From Dyella choica (lineage in GTDB: Bacteria; Pseudomonadota; Gammaproteobacteria; Xanthomonadales; Rhodanobacteraceae), in the NCBI RefSeq assembly GCF_003977665.1, contig NZ_RYYV01000002.1, positions 248,001-312,000 on the forward strand: 64,000 bases of DNA, given 5' to 3'. A model generated the notes under the pieces. It was not told the origin of the DNA and ran no database searches. It worked only from the letters and a program-made list of their open reading frames with translations. The position numbers were made by a program, and so were the translations under genes. Positions 9,719-20,439 of this stretch are shown piece by piece. Position 1 is the first letter of the stretch, and each line of letters starts with the position of its first letter.

Positions 9719-9839
9719 GCCATCCAATGGTTTGTCATGCAGGGAGCGCAGGACGCAAGCCCGTTTCTTCGGTCTCTCTGGGCACCAGTTATGAACGATT
9801 CCGCGAGCCAGCGCAATCGTCACCGCATGCGACTGCCGC

Positions 9840-12578
9840 TTAGTGACGCTCGGGCAGAATGAGTTTGAAAGTGGAGCCGCGTCCGACCTCGCTTTCAAAG
9901 CGGATGCTTCCGTTCTGCATGACCGCGAGGCGCTTGGAAAGATAAAGGCCAAGGCCGGTCCCTTCGATGGGGTGATCCGGGAGCTGGTCGACCTGCGAAA
10001 ATGCCTGGAACAAGGCGTTCTGGTCTTCCGGCCGGATGCCGCATCCGGTATCGGCGACACGTATCTCGCAGCAATATTGGCCGTCGATCATGGTGCGCTC
10101 CGCCGCGAAGGAAATCCTGCCACCCTGCTCCGTGAACTTGATGGCGTTATTGCCAAGATTGATCAGGATCTGGCTGAGCGCGCGCCGATCGGCATAGATA
10201 TCCAGCTCGGCCGACGGCAGCTTCAGTTCAAGCGAAATGCTCTTGCGCTTGACCAATGGATGCAACAAGGTGGCCACCTCCTCGATAACCTCCTTGCAGG
10301 AGAGATAGCGCATGTTGAGCTCGGGGTGCCCGGACTCGATCTTGGCCAGATCAAGCAGGTCGTTGATCAGCGATAGCAAGTGCTTGGCACTGGACTCTAC
10401 CGTTTGCAGCTGCCCTTCCTGCTCCGCGTTCAGCTCGCCGGGCAGTCGCATCAGCAAAGTGCCGGTGTAGCCGAGGATGGCGTTGAGTGGCGTACGCAAC
10501 TCATGCGACATGGAAGCCAGGAATCGATCCTTGGCTTCGGAGGTGACACGCAACTCGATGTTCTTATCGTGCAGCCGACGCTCGTTTTCCTCGTTCTGCA
10601 AATGATTCATCGCGAAAGAAATATCGCTGGCTATTTCGACCAGCAGCTGTTTCTCGTCGGTATCGAACACGTTCTCTTCGAACGCGTAAAAGCCCAGTAC
10701 GCCGACCAGCTGGCCGTGTACTGCCAAAGGGAACATGGCCGAAGAACAATAGCCTCGCCTGAAGGCCTCTACGCCCAATGGCTGAAGACGATCGTCTTCG
10801 GCGATGCCGTTGCATATCACTGGTTGATTTTTCAACAACGCGGAGACGGCCGATACGCCCTTCAGACGTTCGCCCCTGGCCTCGTTCAAACTCAGGGTAA
10901 ACTTGCAGGCATCAGCGTGGCCCTTGCAGGCAACCGGGGTCACCGTCTGGCTTTCTTCATCCACCAGACCTATCCATGCCAGGGCGAATTTGCCCAGTTC
11001 CACGGCAATGCGACAGGTTTCCTCAAAAAGCTCCTCGAGCTCGCGCACGCGCACGATGACACTATTGATGCCGCTGAGCACGGCGTACAGCCGATTGAGA
11101 CGGGCTATCTTCGCCTCGTAGACCTTGCGTTCCGTTACGTCCCGAATGGCCACCGCAACCATTCTGTCGCCGTCGGCCTCCATCGGACTGAGACTAATGT
11201 CCACCGGGAACGACGTCCCGTCCTTGCGTACGCCAAACAGGCCATTACCCCCAGCCTCAAGACTGGGCTTTCGGTGCACGTCCAGGTGAGCCTTGTCCAG
11301 GATGCGTGGCAAAAGCCTGCCGACGTTTTCGCCGACGAGCTCGATCCGGCGGTAGTCGAATACCGCCTCGGCCTGACGGTTGACGAGTGCGATCCGGCCA
11401 TTCCCATCGATCATCAGAACGGCATCGGGGGCGTATTCGAAAAGATTGTGAAACTTCAACTCCATCCGCCTGCGCTCAGCCATCTCGGCGGTCAACGCGG
11501 CCGTCCGCAAATCCACGAGACGTTCCAGATGGGCGTGCAAATTCGCGCGCTGCAGTGCAATAGCCAGCTGCAGTCCCAAGCTGTCGAATGCTTCCAGGTC
11601 ACCTTCCGCGAACTCCCCCTCCCCGCCCACCAGATTGAGAATGCCCAAACTCTGGTCTCCGCTCCATAGCGGCACGCAAGCGTGAGTGGCCGCGCCGTTG
11701 CCAGGCCGTGCAATGCGCCAACAATCCGGCATATTGACAGACCGGTTCTTTCCGTCTGCAATGAATTGGCGCTGGCACTCGCACAAATCCTGAGCGGCGC
11801 ACTTGGCTTGCAGTTCCGTGTCAAGATGGTGCGTACCCCCGAGTCGGAACGACTCATCGCCATTCCATAGATAGATCCATCCGCCCTCTACCCCGGGAAG
11901 ATGCACAGCATTCGCGAGCGCCTGCGCGCATACCTCGCGCTCGCTCAACGCGCCATTCAAGCCTTCGGCAATGCGGTAAAGACCCGCCAAAGTAAGATTG
12001 GACTCGGACAATTCGCGCTCACGTTTCGTCAGCTCCGCAGTCAGGTGGACGGCTTCTTCATAGACCGATATCAGCAGGTCCACGATTTGCTGCCGCTCGG
12101 CCGTGACGAAATGCTTTTCCCCTCCCAGGTAGATCTCCACACCCAGGTTTATCTTTTGGTTGCGCCGCAACTCGTTGGTCATCAAAAGATAGTCGACCCT
12201 TGCAAGCAAATAGTCATCCTCGTACGGCTTGCGTATGAAATTGTCGGCGCCGCATTTCAATCCTTGCATGATGTCCGACGCATCCGAGAGCGAGGTGAGA
12301 AGAATCACCGGTACGTCATGAAGCTGCTCGTCATGCTTGACTTCCCTGCACAGATCGAAGCCGGTCATCTCGGGCATCATCACGTCGCTGATGATCAGCG
12401 CAGGCTTGCGTTTGAGCGCTGCATTCAGAGCCTTGCGCCCATTTGCCGCGATCGTCACCGAATAGCCATGCTCTTCGAGCAGGTAGCGCACGCGTTCGGC
12501 CTGGGTCGAGCTGTCCTCGGCAACGAGTATCTCTGTGGTGCGATTTTGCTCTCTCGTCTTGCTCGCTTCAGGTTTCAT
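9840..12578 (-). CDS. Response regulator-GAF-PAS-GAF histidine kinase, last gene of chemosensory operon
   Basis: 912-aa cytoplasmic hybrid sensor kinase. It starts with a CheY-like receiver (phospho-acceptor Asp65 in LIISDVMMPEM), then a GAF-like region, a PAS domain (LFEYAPDAVLMIDGNGRIAL), a second GAF-like region, a HisKA dimerisation helix with the phosphorylated His in MSHELRTPLNAILG, and a C-terminal HATPase (NLGNNAIKFTEQGG, GTGLGLYLSK). No membrane segments are seen. It follows cheB by 20 bp on the same strand. I infer that its receiver is phosphorylated by the upstream CheA, so that the chemosensory array feeds a second phosphorelay. No GGDEF output gene is present. Confidence 0.9.
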   Translation of the reverse strand: MKPEASKTREQNRTTEILVAEDSSTQAERVRYLLEEHGYSVTIAANGRKALNAALKRKPALIISDVMMPEMTGFDLCREVKHDEQLHDVPVILLTSLSDASDIMQGLKCGADNFIRKPYEDDYLLARVDYLLMTNELRRNQKINLGVEIYLGGEKHFVTAERQQIVDLLISVYEEAVHLTAELTKRERELSESNLTLAGLYRIAEGLNGALSEREVCAQALANAVHLPGVEGGWIYLWNGDESFRLGGTHHLDTELQAKCAAQDLCECQRQFIADGKNRSVNMPDCWRIARPGNGAATHACVPLWSGDQSLGILNLVGGEGEFAEGDLEAFDSLGLQLAIALQRANLHAHLERLVDLRTAALTAEMAERRRMELKFHNLFEYAPDAVLMIDGNGRIALVNRQAEAVFDYRRIELVGENVGRLLPRILDKAHLDVHRKPSLEAGGNGLFGVRKDGTSFPVDISLSPMEADGDRMVAVAIRDVTERKVYEAKIARLNRLYAVLSGINSVIVRVRELEELFEETCRIAVELGKFALAWIGLVDEESQTVTPVACKGHADACKFTLSLNEARGERLKGVSAVSALLKNQPVICNGIAEDDRLQPLGVEAFRRGYCSSAMFPLAVHGQLVGVLGFYAFEENVFDTDEKQLLVEIASDISFAMNHLQNEENERRLHDKNIELRVTSEAKDRFLASMSHELRTPLNAILGYTGTLLMRLPGELNAEQEGQLQTVESSAKHLLSLINDLLDLAKIESGHPELNMRYLSCKEVIEEVATLLHPLVKRKSISLELKLPSAELDIYADRRALSQILINLGNNAIKFTEQGGRISFAAERTMIDGQYCCEIRVADTGCGIRPEDQNALFQAFSQVDQLPDHPIEGTGLGLYLSKRLAVMQNGSIRFESEVGRGSTFKLILPERH

Positions 12579-12598
12579 GATTCACCTTCCCATGTGGC

Positions 12599-13645
12599 TT
12601 ATAGGCGCCGATTGGCGGCCGCCATGAACATGTCGGCAATCTTGTCCAGCGGGAGGACGTGCACTGCGGCGTGGAGTCGAATGGCTTCGCCGGGCATGCC
12701 ATGCACGACCGAACTGGCCTCGTCCTGCGCAAAGGTGATGGCCCCCTTCTCCCTCAGCAAGCGCAGCGCCTGGGCGCCATCTCGCCCCATGCCGCTTAGC
12801 AGGCCCGCAATCGCCTCGCCGCCATAAACCTCGGCTACGGAACGGAATAGATAGGAGGCCGACGGGCGCGAGCCGGATTCGGGCGGGTCGTTGGTCAACA
12901 CGATGGTGTTGCCGTGCGACACTTTCATCTGAAAGCCATCCGGCGCCACATAGACATGCCCGGGACGCATGACCTCATGCTGGGAGGCCACATGGATCGG
13001 AAGCCTGACCGTCGGCCTGAGCCATTCGACGAATCCTTCGGTAAAGCTGGCTGTCATGTGCTGGACGATCAACACCGGGACCGGAAATTCCTTGGATAAA
13101 CGCGCAAGGATGGCTTGAATCGCCGGCGGCCCCCCAGTGGAAGCCCCGATCGCCGCCACGCGAATTCTTGCCGGGGCAGACGGGCTCGCCACTTCGGGAA
13201 AAAGCGCGCTCGCCACATGATTTGCACGTGGCCAACGACGGACCAGCTTGATTTCCGACATCAGCTTTACCGCCTGCACCAGTTCCTTGGCCATGCTCGC
13301 ATGCAGCGGATGACCAATGCCCATGGGTGTCGCCAGCACCGTCAGGGCCCCGGCTTCCAATGCCTTGAAGGTAGTCGCCAACTCCTTTGCGTCGCGGCCT
13401 GCGGAGACGATGACGATCGGCGTAGGCGTGGTTTCCATGATGCGGCGCGTGGCTTCCAGCCCGTCCATCTTCGGCATGTGGATGTCCATGGTGATGACGT
13501 CAGGCCTATAACGGCGCACGGCGTCCAGCGCTTCCATGCCATCGCGCGCCGTGCCAACGACTTTCAGCTCAGGATCCGAACCCAGCACGTAAACCAGAAA
13601 ATCGAGGACCGCGGACGAATCCTCCACGACAAGGACCTTGATCAC
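12599..13645 (-). CDS. cheB: CheB-type protein-glutamate methylesterase
   Basis: 348-aa adaptation enzyme that demethylates (and may deamidate) chemoreceptor glutamates. The receiver domain occupies residues 1 to ~120, with phospho-acceptor Asp54 in ITMDIHMPKMDG. The catalytic methylesterase domain shows the Ser in GASTGGPPAIQ, a His in IVQHMTASF and an Asp in SGMGRDGAQAL. I place the start at GTG 13643-13645 because AGGAGG lies 6 bases upstream and the receiver begins VIKVLVVEDS directly there. The longer open frame up to 13741 overlaps the end of cheA and has no family similarity. It corresponds to WspF in Wsp-like operons. Confidence 0.93.
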   Translation of the reverse strand: MIKVLVVEDSSAVLDFLVYVLGSDPELKVVGTARDGMEALDAVRRYRPDVITMDIHMPKMDGLEATRRIMETTPTPIVIVSAGRDAKELATTFKALEAGALTVLATPMGIGHPLHASMAKELVQAVKLMSEIKLVRRWPRANHVASALFPEVASPSAPARIRVAAIGASTGGPPAIQAILARLSKEFPVPVLIVQHMTASFTEGFVEWLRPTVRLPIHVASQHEVMRPGHVYVAPDGFQMKVSHGNTIVLTNDPPESGSRPSASYLFRSVAEVYGGEAIAGLLSGMGRDGAQALRLLREKGAITFAQDEASSVVHGMPGEAIRLHAAVHVLPLDKIADMFMAAANRRL

Positions 13646-13697
13646 GCGCTCCCTCCTGGAAATCTCTAAAGACAGGACTGCAATGCATCCGACGGCG

Positions 13698-16034
13698 TCA
13701 TACCAGCCTCCTGACGGCATCCAGCAGATTGCTCTGGTCAAACTGGCTCTTCACTATGTAGGCATTGGCGCCCACATCGATCCCCCGTTCGCGATGCTCA
13801 CGTGACCCCAACGCCGTCACGAGCACCACCGGCAAGTCCGATAGCTGCTTGTCGGCGCGCAGCTTGGCGGTAAGGTCAAAGCCATCCATGCGCGGCATTT
13901 CCACGTCGGACACGACCAGGTCGAATTTGCCGGTCTTGAGCGTGGTGAAACCGTCCATGCCGTCAACCGCCGTGCTGACCTGATATCCGGCGGTCTCCAG
14001 GATGCCTTTGAGCAGGGACCGCGAGGTGATCGAGTCCTCGACCACGAGTATCGACCGCTTTTCGGTGACTTCGCCCTTGTCGCCGTCAGGGCTGGCGCCT
14101 GCGGCTCGTGGCGTGAACACCTGCTTCATCGCCGATTTCAGCAAATCCGAGACATTCAATACCGGCACGACCTGTCCCGTGCCCAGTACGCTCGCACCGG
14201 CAACATTGCGCACGCGCACCAGCTGGCGGCCCAGCGGCTTGACCAGCACTTCATGCTCGCCAAGGACCTCATCCACGCGAAACGCCACCTTTACATGCGC
14301 CATTTCGATGACGACCGCCAAGGTGCTGCTCCTGGGCGGTTCGCTCGTACGCGATCGCGGCATCTCAAGCACGTCGCCAAGTCCCACCAACGATACCGCC
14401 TGGGCATTCACCGGAATGGTTTCCCGATTTTCCACCGTGCGAATGGCGCTATGATCCAAACGCATGACGCGTTCGACGTGGATCGTCGGAATGACCAAGA
14501 GTTGACCGCCTTCGCGAACGATCAAACCGTGGAAATTCGCCAGCATCAAGGGCAGCACGATGCGAAATACCGTTCCAGCATCACGCCGGGATTCAATCGC
14601 GATACTGCCACCGAGCTTCTCGACCTTTTCGCGAACGATGGCTAGCCCAAGGCCACGGCCGGAAACGTCCGTGATGATCGGGCTGGTACTGAGGCCCGAC
14701 TTGAACACCAGCGCCATGGCCTCCTGCTCGTCCATGCGCCCTCCGTCCTGCAAGGCGATGTTTTTGAGCTTGCTGGCCGCCGCCTTTACCGCGGGGACGT
14801 CGATCCCCGCGCCATCATCGGCAACGACCACTTCGACCTTGCCGCTGTCCTTTTGCGAGATGGCCACCATGATCGTGCCCCTCGCCGGCTTGCCCTTGGC
14901 GCCACGCACTGCCGGAGTGGCTATGCCGTGATCAATGCTATTGCGCAGTAGATGAATCAGAGGATCTTTCATCGCATCCAGAATGCGCCGGTCGATTTCG
15001 ATGTCGCCGCCCTGCATCGAAAGTTCCACAGTCTTGCCCTGTTCGCGGGCCAGCTCGCGAACAAAGCGGGGAAACCCTTCCAGCAGCGACGAGAACGGCA
15101 GCAGCTGCATCTCCTTGCAATCGCGCAACAGGCTGTCGCTCATGCTGGTCAGAACACGCTGATCGTGCTGCGTGGATCGACTGAGCCTGGCCAGGTGATC
15201 CTCGATGACTTTCAGCTGCACCTGCTCGCTGTCCAGGTACTCCAGCAGCTTCGACAGCTCCTGTTTACGGCTGGTCGCACCGTTCGCAGTAGCGTGATCG
15301 TCGGGCTCCCCCACCACGCTTTGGGAAGAAGCCTGCAGCGAATGCTCGATCACGCGCAAGGCCGGTTGCAGCCGTGCGCGCTGCTTCTTCCACGCCGAAA
15401 GCATCGACACCGCCTCATTGAGCTCCAGCAGGCGCTGACTGGCGGCCAGCCGAGGCGCCAACAGCTCCTCCACATGGCGCATCACCGTATCCAGCTTCGC
15501 AATGGATACTCGTACCGTTTCAGGCGTGACGTTGGGTGCTACGTATGGCGTGTCGGCCGGAGCCTTCATGACAGGCTCATCCGGCTGCTCCGTGTTCGTC
15601 GACTTACCCTTCAGCGCGTCGTCAAGCCGCCGCGCCGCCGCCGCCGCGAGCGGCAGGCGCTGGTCCAGCGACGCTGCATCCGTCGAAACCAGGTGGCCGA
15701 TCGTGTCCAGTGACTCGTGCAGGAGATTGAGCAATGCTGGCTTCGGTTCCAGCCGCCCCGCCTTCAACGCGGCCAGGACGCTTTCCAGCGGCTGACATAC
15801 CGACCCGATGGGTTCGAGATTTACCGCCTGCGCAGCCCCCTTCAGACTGTGTGCACTGCGGAATATGGCCTCGATCAGGCTTTTCGACTCACCTGACGAG
15901 GCCTGCTCCAAAGTCAGCAAGCCCGATGACATCGACTTCAGATGCTCGTCGGCCTCCGACTGAAAGGTCAGCCGCAGGCGTTCCAGCAGATCATCGCTCT
16001 TCTTGTCGGTAGTACGCCTGGTCATGGCCGTCAC
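13698..16034 (-). CDS. cheA: CheA histidine kinase fused to a CheY-like receiver
   Basis: 778-aa central kinase of the chemosensory array. An N-terminal Hpt domain carries the phosphorylated His62 in [13 protein letters not shown] dimerisation region, the HATPase ([29 protein letters not shown]), a CheW-like regulatory domain and a C-terminal receiver with its Asp in [12 protein letters not shown] follow. This Hpt-HATPase-CheW-REC order is that of WspE and FrzE. The start GTG at 16032-16034 overlaps the chemoreceptor stop (GTGA); an in-frame ATG at 16023-16025 is an equally reasonable start. It sits between chemoreceptor and cheB genes. Confidence 0.93.
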   Translation of the reverse strand: MTAMTRRTTDKKSDDLLERLRLTFQSEADEHLKSMSSGLLTLEQASSGESKSLIEAIFRSAHSLKGAAQAVNLEPIGSVCQPLESVLAALKAGRLEPKPALLNLLHESLDTIGHLVSTDAASLDQRLPLAAAAARRLDDALKGKSTNTEQPDEPVMKAPADTPYVAPNVTPETVRVSIAKLDTVMRHVEELLAPRLAASQRLLELNEAVSMLSAWKKQRARLQPALRVIEHSLQASSQSVVGEPDDHATANGATSRKQELSKLLEYLDSEQVQLKVIEDHLARLSRSTQHDQRVLTSMSDSLLRDCKEMQLLPFSSLLEGFPRFVRELAREQGKTVELSMQGGDIEIDRRILDAMKDPLIHLLRNSIDHGIATPAVRGAKGKPARGTIMVAISQKDSGKVEVVVADDGAGIDVPAVKAAASKLKNIALQDGGRMDEQEAMALVFKSGLSTSPIITDVSGRGLGLAIVREKVEKLGGSIAIESRRDAGTVFRIVLPLMLANFHGLIVREGGQLLVIPTIHVERVMRLDHSAIRTVENRETIPVNAQAVSLVGLGDVLEMPRSRTSEPPRSSTLAVVIEMAHVKVAFRVDEVLGEHEVLVKPLGRQLVRVRNVAGASVLGTGQVVPVLNVSDLLKSAMKQVFTPRAAGASPDGDKGEVTEKRSILVVEDSITSRSLLKGILETAGYQVSTAVDGMDGFTTLKTGKFDLVVSDVEMPRMDGFDLTAKLRADKQLSDLPVVLVTALGSREHRERGIDVGANAYIVKSQFDQSNLLDAVRRLV

Positions 16035-17500
16035 ACCGCCACACGATGACTTCCGATCAGATCACCCAGCCGCAATCCCAGCACGTGCAGACTTTTCGCG
16101 GCCTCTTCCGCCTGGCGCGTGCCGGTCACGTTTTGCGTGCTCGCCTGCTTGATGCTTTCCATCGCCACCACGACCTGATCCATACCCGCCACCTGCTGTT
16201 GGCTGGACGCCGCGATTTGCGTGGCGGCTTGAGCCGCCTCGGTAATACTGTCCGCCAGCAGGCGAATGGATTCGCCGGTATCGCCAGTCTGTTTTACGCC
16301 GGACTCCACCGCCTTGCTGCCCTGCTCGGTAGCGAGGACGGCTGCGCTGGTCGCTTTCTGGATATCGCCCAGAATGGTCCGCACCTGGGCCGTGGCCTGC
16401 TTGGACTGGTCGGCAAGGCTTTTGATTTCCTGCGCGACCACGCCGAAACCCTTGCCTTGTTCTCCCGCCTTGGTGGCCTCGATGGCGGCATTGACCGCCA
16501 GCAGGTTCGACTGCTCAGCCAGACCATTGACGGTGGCAATGATCTCGCCGATCGCCTGGCTCTGCTCGCTCAGCCGGACGATGCTGTCCGCGACGGATTC
16601 CATTTGCGCTTGAATGCGATGCATCCCTTGCACGGTGTCATCCACCGCGCTGCGGCCAACCGTGGAAACGTTTGAAGCCTTTTGCGCGCTGTCCAGGACA
16701 TAGCGTGCTTTTTCGGTGGTGAGCTGGGCCGTCTGTTTGACTTCTTCCACCGTCGCCGTCGTCTCGCTGACTGCGGTGGCCGTTTGCACGACGCTGGCGG
16801 CCAGCTGGGTGGTCGTGGCAAGGATTTCCGACGCGGAGGCTGCGAGCCTGGAGATGCCGTCCCGAAGCTCATGCGTGATGGTGCGCACGATCGCAAAACC
16901 AAGCAGCGCCAAGACCACGAAGGCAATGGGTATACCATAGACGATGGTGTGGATCGCCGCATTCGACTTGATGCTGACGTCAACATCGCGCTGATCCAGC
17001 ACCGCCTTTTCCTGGCGGTTCATGTCCGTTATCACAGCCCTTATGTCATCCATGACTTTCTTGCCCCGATCCGTCTGCACCACTTCCATCGCGGCCTGAA
17101 AGCCCTTGGTCTGCCGCAGCGCTATGGTTTCCTTGAGTTCGTCGAACTTGGCGTTGATCAGCGTATGGAGTTGATCGAGCTGACGTTGCTGCTCGGCATT
17201 GCTGCCGACGAGATCCTTCAGATTCTGCAACACCTTGTATACATTCACGGACGCAGAGTTGTAAGGCTCCAGATAGCGGTCCGCACCAACGATCAGGTAG
17301 CCGCGCTGCCCGGTCTCCGCGTCCTGCATGGTCGAAAGCGTTGCGGCAAGGTTATCGATCACCTGATAACCTTGCGCACGCTGTTGCACGGCCTCCTCGT
17401 AGCCGCTGGCATTTCGGTACGAAGCGACGCCGAGCACGGCAATAATCAGCAAGGCAACGGCGTAGCCGGCCCCTATTTTTGCCCCAACAGTCAGTTTCAT
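16031..17500 (-). CDS. Methyl-accepting chemoreceptor with CHASE3-like sensor
   Basis: 489-aa inner-membrane receptor. Membrane segment 1 lies at residues ~8-27, a helical periplasmic sensor at ~28-185 ([20 protein letters not shown] is typical of CHASE3), segment 2 at ~186-206, and then the cytoplasmic signalling domain. Its hairpin tip reads [20 protein letters not shown], a slight variant of the usual EAARAGE. It would sense a periplasmic or membrane cue and control CheA. It is the only receptor gene in the operon, as with WspA. It lies 40 bp downstream of a CheW gene and overlaps cheA. Confidence 0.93.
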   Translation of the reverse strand: MKLTVGAKIGAGYAVALLIIAVLGVASYRNASGYEEAVQQRAQGYQVIDNLAATLSTMQDAETGQRGYLIVGADRYLEPYNSASVNVYKVLQNLKDLVGSNAEQQRQLDQLHTLINAKFDELKETIALRQTKGFQAAMEVVQTDRGKKVMDDIRAVITDMNRQEKAVLDQRDVDVSIKSNAAIHTIVYGIPIAFVVLALLGFAIVRTITHELRDGISRLAASASEILATTTQLAASVVQTATAVSETTATVEEVKQTAQLTTEKARYVLDSAQKASNVSTVGRSAVDDTVQGMHRIQAQMESVADSIVRLSEQSQAIGEIIATVNGLAEQSNLLAVNAAIEATKAGEQGKGFGVVAQEIKSLADQSKQATAQVRTILGDIQKATSAAVLATEQGSKAVESGVKQTGDTGESIRLLADSITEAAQAATQIAASSQQQVAGMDQVVVAMESIKQASTQNVTGTRQAEEAAKSLHVLGLRLGDLIGSHRVAV

Positions 17501-17540
17501 ATCGCCCCCATGCGTGATGGTTCGAATGCCCTGTTTCGCC

Positions 17541-18200
17541 TCAACTTTCGCGTATCTGTTCGTTCACGACGATACCTGCGTCGGACAACAGCTTCCCGCC
17601 GTCCAGAATCGCCAAGCAATCGGCTGTGAGGCCCATGAGATAGGTTTCGCGAATGCCCGTCATGGCCGGCAATGCCGGCTGAATGTCGGCAACCCGAATC
17701 TTGTCCGCCCTTGCCACGGCGTCGACCAGCACGCCAAAACTCATGTGTTCCGATTCAAGCACGATGACTTTGTTGAGGTCCGGAAGCCCTCTTTTTGGCA
17801 AATCGAAAAATATCCGGATATCGATGACCGAAATGATCTCTCCCCGCAGGTTGGCGACACCAAGAACGTGCGATGGCGTACACGGCACCGGGGTGAGATT
17901 CTCAAGCGGATGGACCTCTCGCACGTAGTGCGATTCGATGGCGTAGCGCTCGTAGGCCAGATTGAATTCCACGACCTCGATAGACGATTCAGACGCTTCT
18001 TCCGGCGTCCCTCCCATGGCAAGCGCTTGCGCCCTTGCGGCGAGAATCCTTCGACTGTCTTCGGGCGTCAGCGTCCAGCTCGACTCGATCGAGGCATGCG
18101 CGGTCGCAAGCTTCCTTTCCAAGGCAACGTAGTCGAAACGGACGCTCGAATTGCGGCCCAGTTTGGCTTTCTCGCCCTGCATCCCATCATCCTCCATCAT
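17541..18200 (-). CDS. cheW: CheW-like coupling protein with N-terminal extension
   Basis: 219-aa scaffold protein linking the receptor to CheA. The CheW fold occupies residues ~70-205 ([20 protein letters not shown], then [20 protein letters not shown]). The first ~65 residues form a charged helical extension not found in minimal CheW proteins, and resemble the longer WspD-type coupling proteins. The ATG overlaps the cheR stop (ATGA), implying translational coupling. It is the second of two CheW proteins in the operon. Confidence 0.88.
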   Translation of the reverse strand: MMEDDGMQGEKAKLGRNSSVRFDYVALERKLATAHASIESSWTLTPEDSRRILAARAQALAMGGTPEEASESSIEVVEFNLAYERYAIESHYVREVHPLENLTPVPCTPSHVLGVANLRGEIISVIDIRIFFDLPKRGLPDLNKVIVLESEHMSFGVLVDAVARADKIRVADIQPALPAMTGIRETYLMGLTADCLAILDGGKLLSDAGIVVNEQIRES

Positions 18201-19633
18201 GCGTTCGCAGCTTCGGCTCCATCAAGACTTGCCAGCACGACCGCGACAATTTCCGCGAGACGGCCTACGCTCAGTCCATCCGATTCGGGTACCACGTCCT
18301 CCCTCGGGAGGGAACGCAGAAGGTCAAGTGCGTTTCTGAAATAGCGTCTTGCGTCGCGATGACGTCCGGTCAACGTATAGAGATTCCCCAAGGCAAAATG
18401 CGCCAGCACAAACGCAGGATCCAGATATAGAGCGTGCTTTAGCGATTGCGTGGCCTGATCGTATCGACCCTGCTCCTGCAGGATGATGGCCAGCAGATAG
18501 CGAGGAAGCGGATCGACCCGGTTCGCCGCTATGGCTGTTTCACAGCACTGCGCGGCCTCGGTCAATTTTCCCTGGTTGGCGTAGCCCCTGGCCTCATCGC
18601 AGGACGCCGGCGGCATTGCTGGTTCGGATGATATCGATACAGCCGTTGCACGCTTTTCCGAATGCTTCACGGGCGAAGGCGCCGCCACCCTCGCTGGGGC
18701 TAGGCGCTCCAGGGAAAACGATTCGAATTTCGGATAGACCTTCCCTGGCGATGGCTGCGACGCCTGGCCGCCACCTTCCGCATGCTTTTGATAAAAAATG
18801 GCGCCGGGAAATTCCACCATCTTCAAGCCATGGCGGGGCTGTACCCACGTCTCGGCGGGTGCGACGATCAACCATCCGCCGTCGATCAACGAGTCCTGCA
18901 GTTTCCTGCAAACCCGCTCCGCCTGGTCCGCGGTGAAATATTGCATCACGTTCCGGCAAATGATTACGTCCATGGCGTTGGTATTGTTCGTCATGGAGGG
19001 ATAGATGTCGTCGGCAAGATTAAGATACGAAAACGACACATATTTTCGTATGTGGGGTTTCACTTCGTAGCGTGACTCGGCTGCGCGCCTGAAATACCTG
19101 GTCATGGACTTGGCCATGGCGGACGTGCTGCGGAATGACCACTGCGCATAGACGCCAGCCGATGCCTTGCGCAAAAACGAAGGGTTTATATCCGTAGCCA
19201 GGATGGCTACATTCCAGGCATGGGCATCCGGAATGAGTCGATCAAGCAGCATAGCGATCGAGTAGGGTTCCTCGCCCGTGCAACAGCCGGCGCTCCAGAT
19301 ACGCAAGCGCCGCTCATGCTTCATTCGTGCATGAATGAGCTCCGGAAAAATGTTCAGCTCCAAGGCCTTGAAGCAGCACTCGTCGCGAAAGAAGTACGTT
19401 TCGCCCACGGTCAGATGACTGGCCAAGGTCTCGATCTGGCCACGCGTGGGCGGCGTCGACAACAGCCAATTCGCGCAACTTTCGGCATTGGGCATGCCAA
19501 AGGTCGAGGCAGCGGCGGCAATGCCACGCTCCAGATCACCCCTGCGCTCCGCCGGAAAGTTCAAACCCATGCGCGCGGCGAGCATGTCGCTAAGCTGCGA
19601 CAAGGTATGCCTGGGAAGCGTGGCGCTCGTCAT
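18197..19633 (-). CDS. cheR: CheR-type methyltransferase with C-terminal TPR
   Basis: 478-aa chemoreceptor glutamate methyltransferase. The N-terminal helical domain and SAM-binding domain (WSAGCCTGEEPYSIAM; ILATDINPSFLRKA; DVIICRNVMQYF) are complete. After a ~90-residue linker there are TPR-like helices (residues ~350-450, e.g. YDQATQSLKHALYLDPAF). The CheR-TPR architecture is that of WspC/FrzF-like enzymes, where the TPR may mediate protein contacts. It overlaps the preceding and following CheW genes by 4 bp each. Confidence 0.92.
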   Translation of the reverse strand: MTSATLPRHTLSQLSDMLAARMGLNFPAERRGDLERGIAAAASTFGMPNAESCANWLLSTPPTRGQIETLASHLTVGETYFFRDECCFKALELNIFPELIHARMKHERRLRIWSAGCCTGEEPYSIAMLLDRLIPDAHAWNVAILATDINPSFLRKASAGVYAQWSFRSTSAMAKSMTRYFRRAAESRYEVKPHIRKYVSFSYLNLADDIYPSMTNNTNAMDVIICRNVMQYFTADQAERVCRKLQDSLIDGGWLIVAPAETWVQPRHGLKMVEFPGAIFYQKHAEGGGQASQPSPGKVYPKFESFSLERLAPARVAAPSPVKHSEKRATAVSISSEPAMPPASCDEARGYANQGKLTEAAQCCETAIAANRVDPLPRYLLAIILQEQGRYDQATQSLKHALYLDPAFVLAHFALGNLYTLTGRHRDARRYFRNALDLLRSLPREDVVPESDGLSVGRLAEIVAVVLASLDGAEAANA

Positions 19634-20109
19634 AAGGGATGGCTTGCTTCCAATGCGCCATCCAGTGACTGTTCTTCATCCAGCGACAAAAAAGCATTGA
19701 GGTCGTGCACCAGCACCAAGCCGTCATCAAGCTGGATCACGCCGCGTACATAGTCCAGGTTCGGCAGGATGTTTCCGCTATGGGTCAGGTCACGCGCGTC
19801 GCACTCGATCACACCCGTGACCGTGTCCACCCACAGCGCCACCACCCGCCGCTCGGTACGAGCAAAAATGATCTGGTCGGCAACGCCGATTTCTCGTTCT
19901 GGCACGCGAAACCGTCGACGCATGTTGAAGACCGGCACGACGAGTCCTTGCAGGCTCACGATGCCAAGAACACAATCGGGAGCCTTTGCCAAAGGGGTCA
20001 CGTACACCGCGTGGACCACTCTTTCGACGGCTGTCAAATACAGCGCGTAGCGCTTCTCGTCCAGAAGAAATACAACATAGTTTTCCCGCTCGCGCATATC
20101 GATCGGCAC
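19630..20109 (-). CDS. cheW: CheW-like coupling protein, first gene of chemosensory operon
   Basis: 159-aa single-domain CheW (FLLDEKRYALYLTAVERVV; VLGIVSLQGLVVPVFNMRRR; LDDGLVLVHDLNAFL near the end). It should couple the receptor to CheA, the WspB position in Wsp-like operons. The start is either GTG at 20107-20109 or the in-frame ATG at 20095-20097, which has GGGG about 10 bases upstream. The gene overlaps cheR by 4 bp. About 330 bp of non-coding DNA precedes it, so the operon promoter should lie there. Confidence 0.9.
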   Translation of the reverse strand: MPIDMRERENYVVFLLDEKRYALYLTAVERVVHAVYVTPLAKAPDCVLGIVSLQGLVVPVFNMRRRFRVPEREIGVADQIIFARTERRVVALWVDTVTGVIECDARDLTHSGNILPNLDYVRGVIQLDDGLVLVHDLNAFLSLDEEQSLDGALEASHPL

Positions 20110-20255
20110 CCCAGAAATCAGCCTTGAGCCAAGACACTGGTAATGACACTTTCGATCAAGTCACGGTTACGTGGATTTCCCCTTTTTTACGTCGCGCCCG
20201 ATCCCGGAAGATCGTCGCGACCAGCGCATCGCAAGTCGGCGATGGCGTAGTGGAC

Positions 20256-20285
20256 GTTATACTTGTTGTTGTCGGCAATCAATAA
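20256..20285 (-). promoter_or_regulatory. Possible sigma-70-type promoter of the chemosensory operon
   Basis: On the minus strand TATAAC (20261-20256) could be a -10 box, with TTATTG (20285-20280) 18 bp upstream as -35. It lies about 150 bp before the first cheW start and just after a likely terminator of the upstream unit. The match is loose and a leader of ~140 nt is long, so this is a weak call. Confidence 0.25.
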
Positions 20286-20319
20286 GATTGTCTTCGGCGC
20301 GGCCATGGCACCTGAAATG

Positions 20320-20345
20320 TTAAAATGACGTGCAGATCACGTCAT
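20320..20345 (-). terminator. Rho-independent-like terminator after the DUF1501 gene
   Basis: Perfect 8-bp inverted repeat ATGACGTG-N5-CACGTCAT at 20325-20345. On the minus strand it is followed at once by TTTTA. It lies 95 bp beyond the DUF1501 stop and before the chemosensory operon, which is the expected place. The short T-run makes it moderate; a protein-binding dyad is the alternative. Confidence 0.55.
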
Positions 20346-20439
20346 GCAGACATGAAGGAAGGGCCGAAGCCCCAGCCTTCTTCGATGGCCGGGATAACTG
20401 GGCAGGGCGTCCTCCTCCCATCCCCTGCCCGCGCACGAA

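Noticed and set aside
13646-13741. Longer cheB start
   Set aside because: It would run inside the end of cheA; the GTG at 13645 has an AGGAGG site and starts exactly at the receiver domain.
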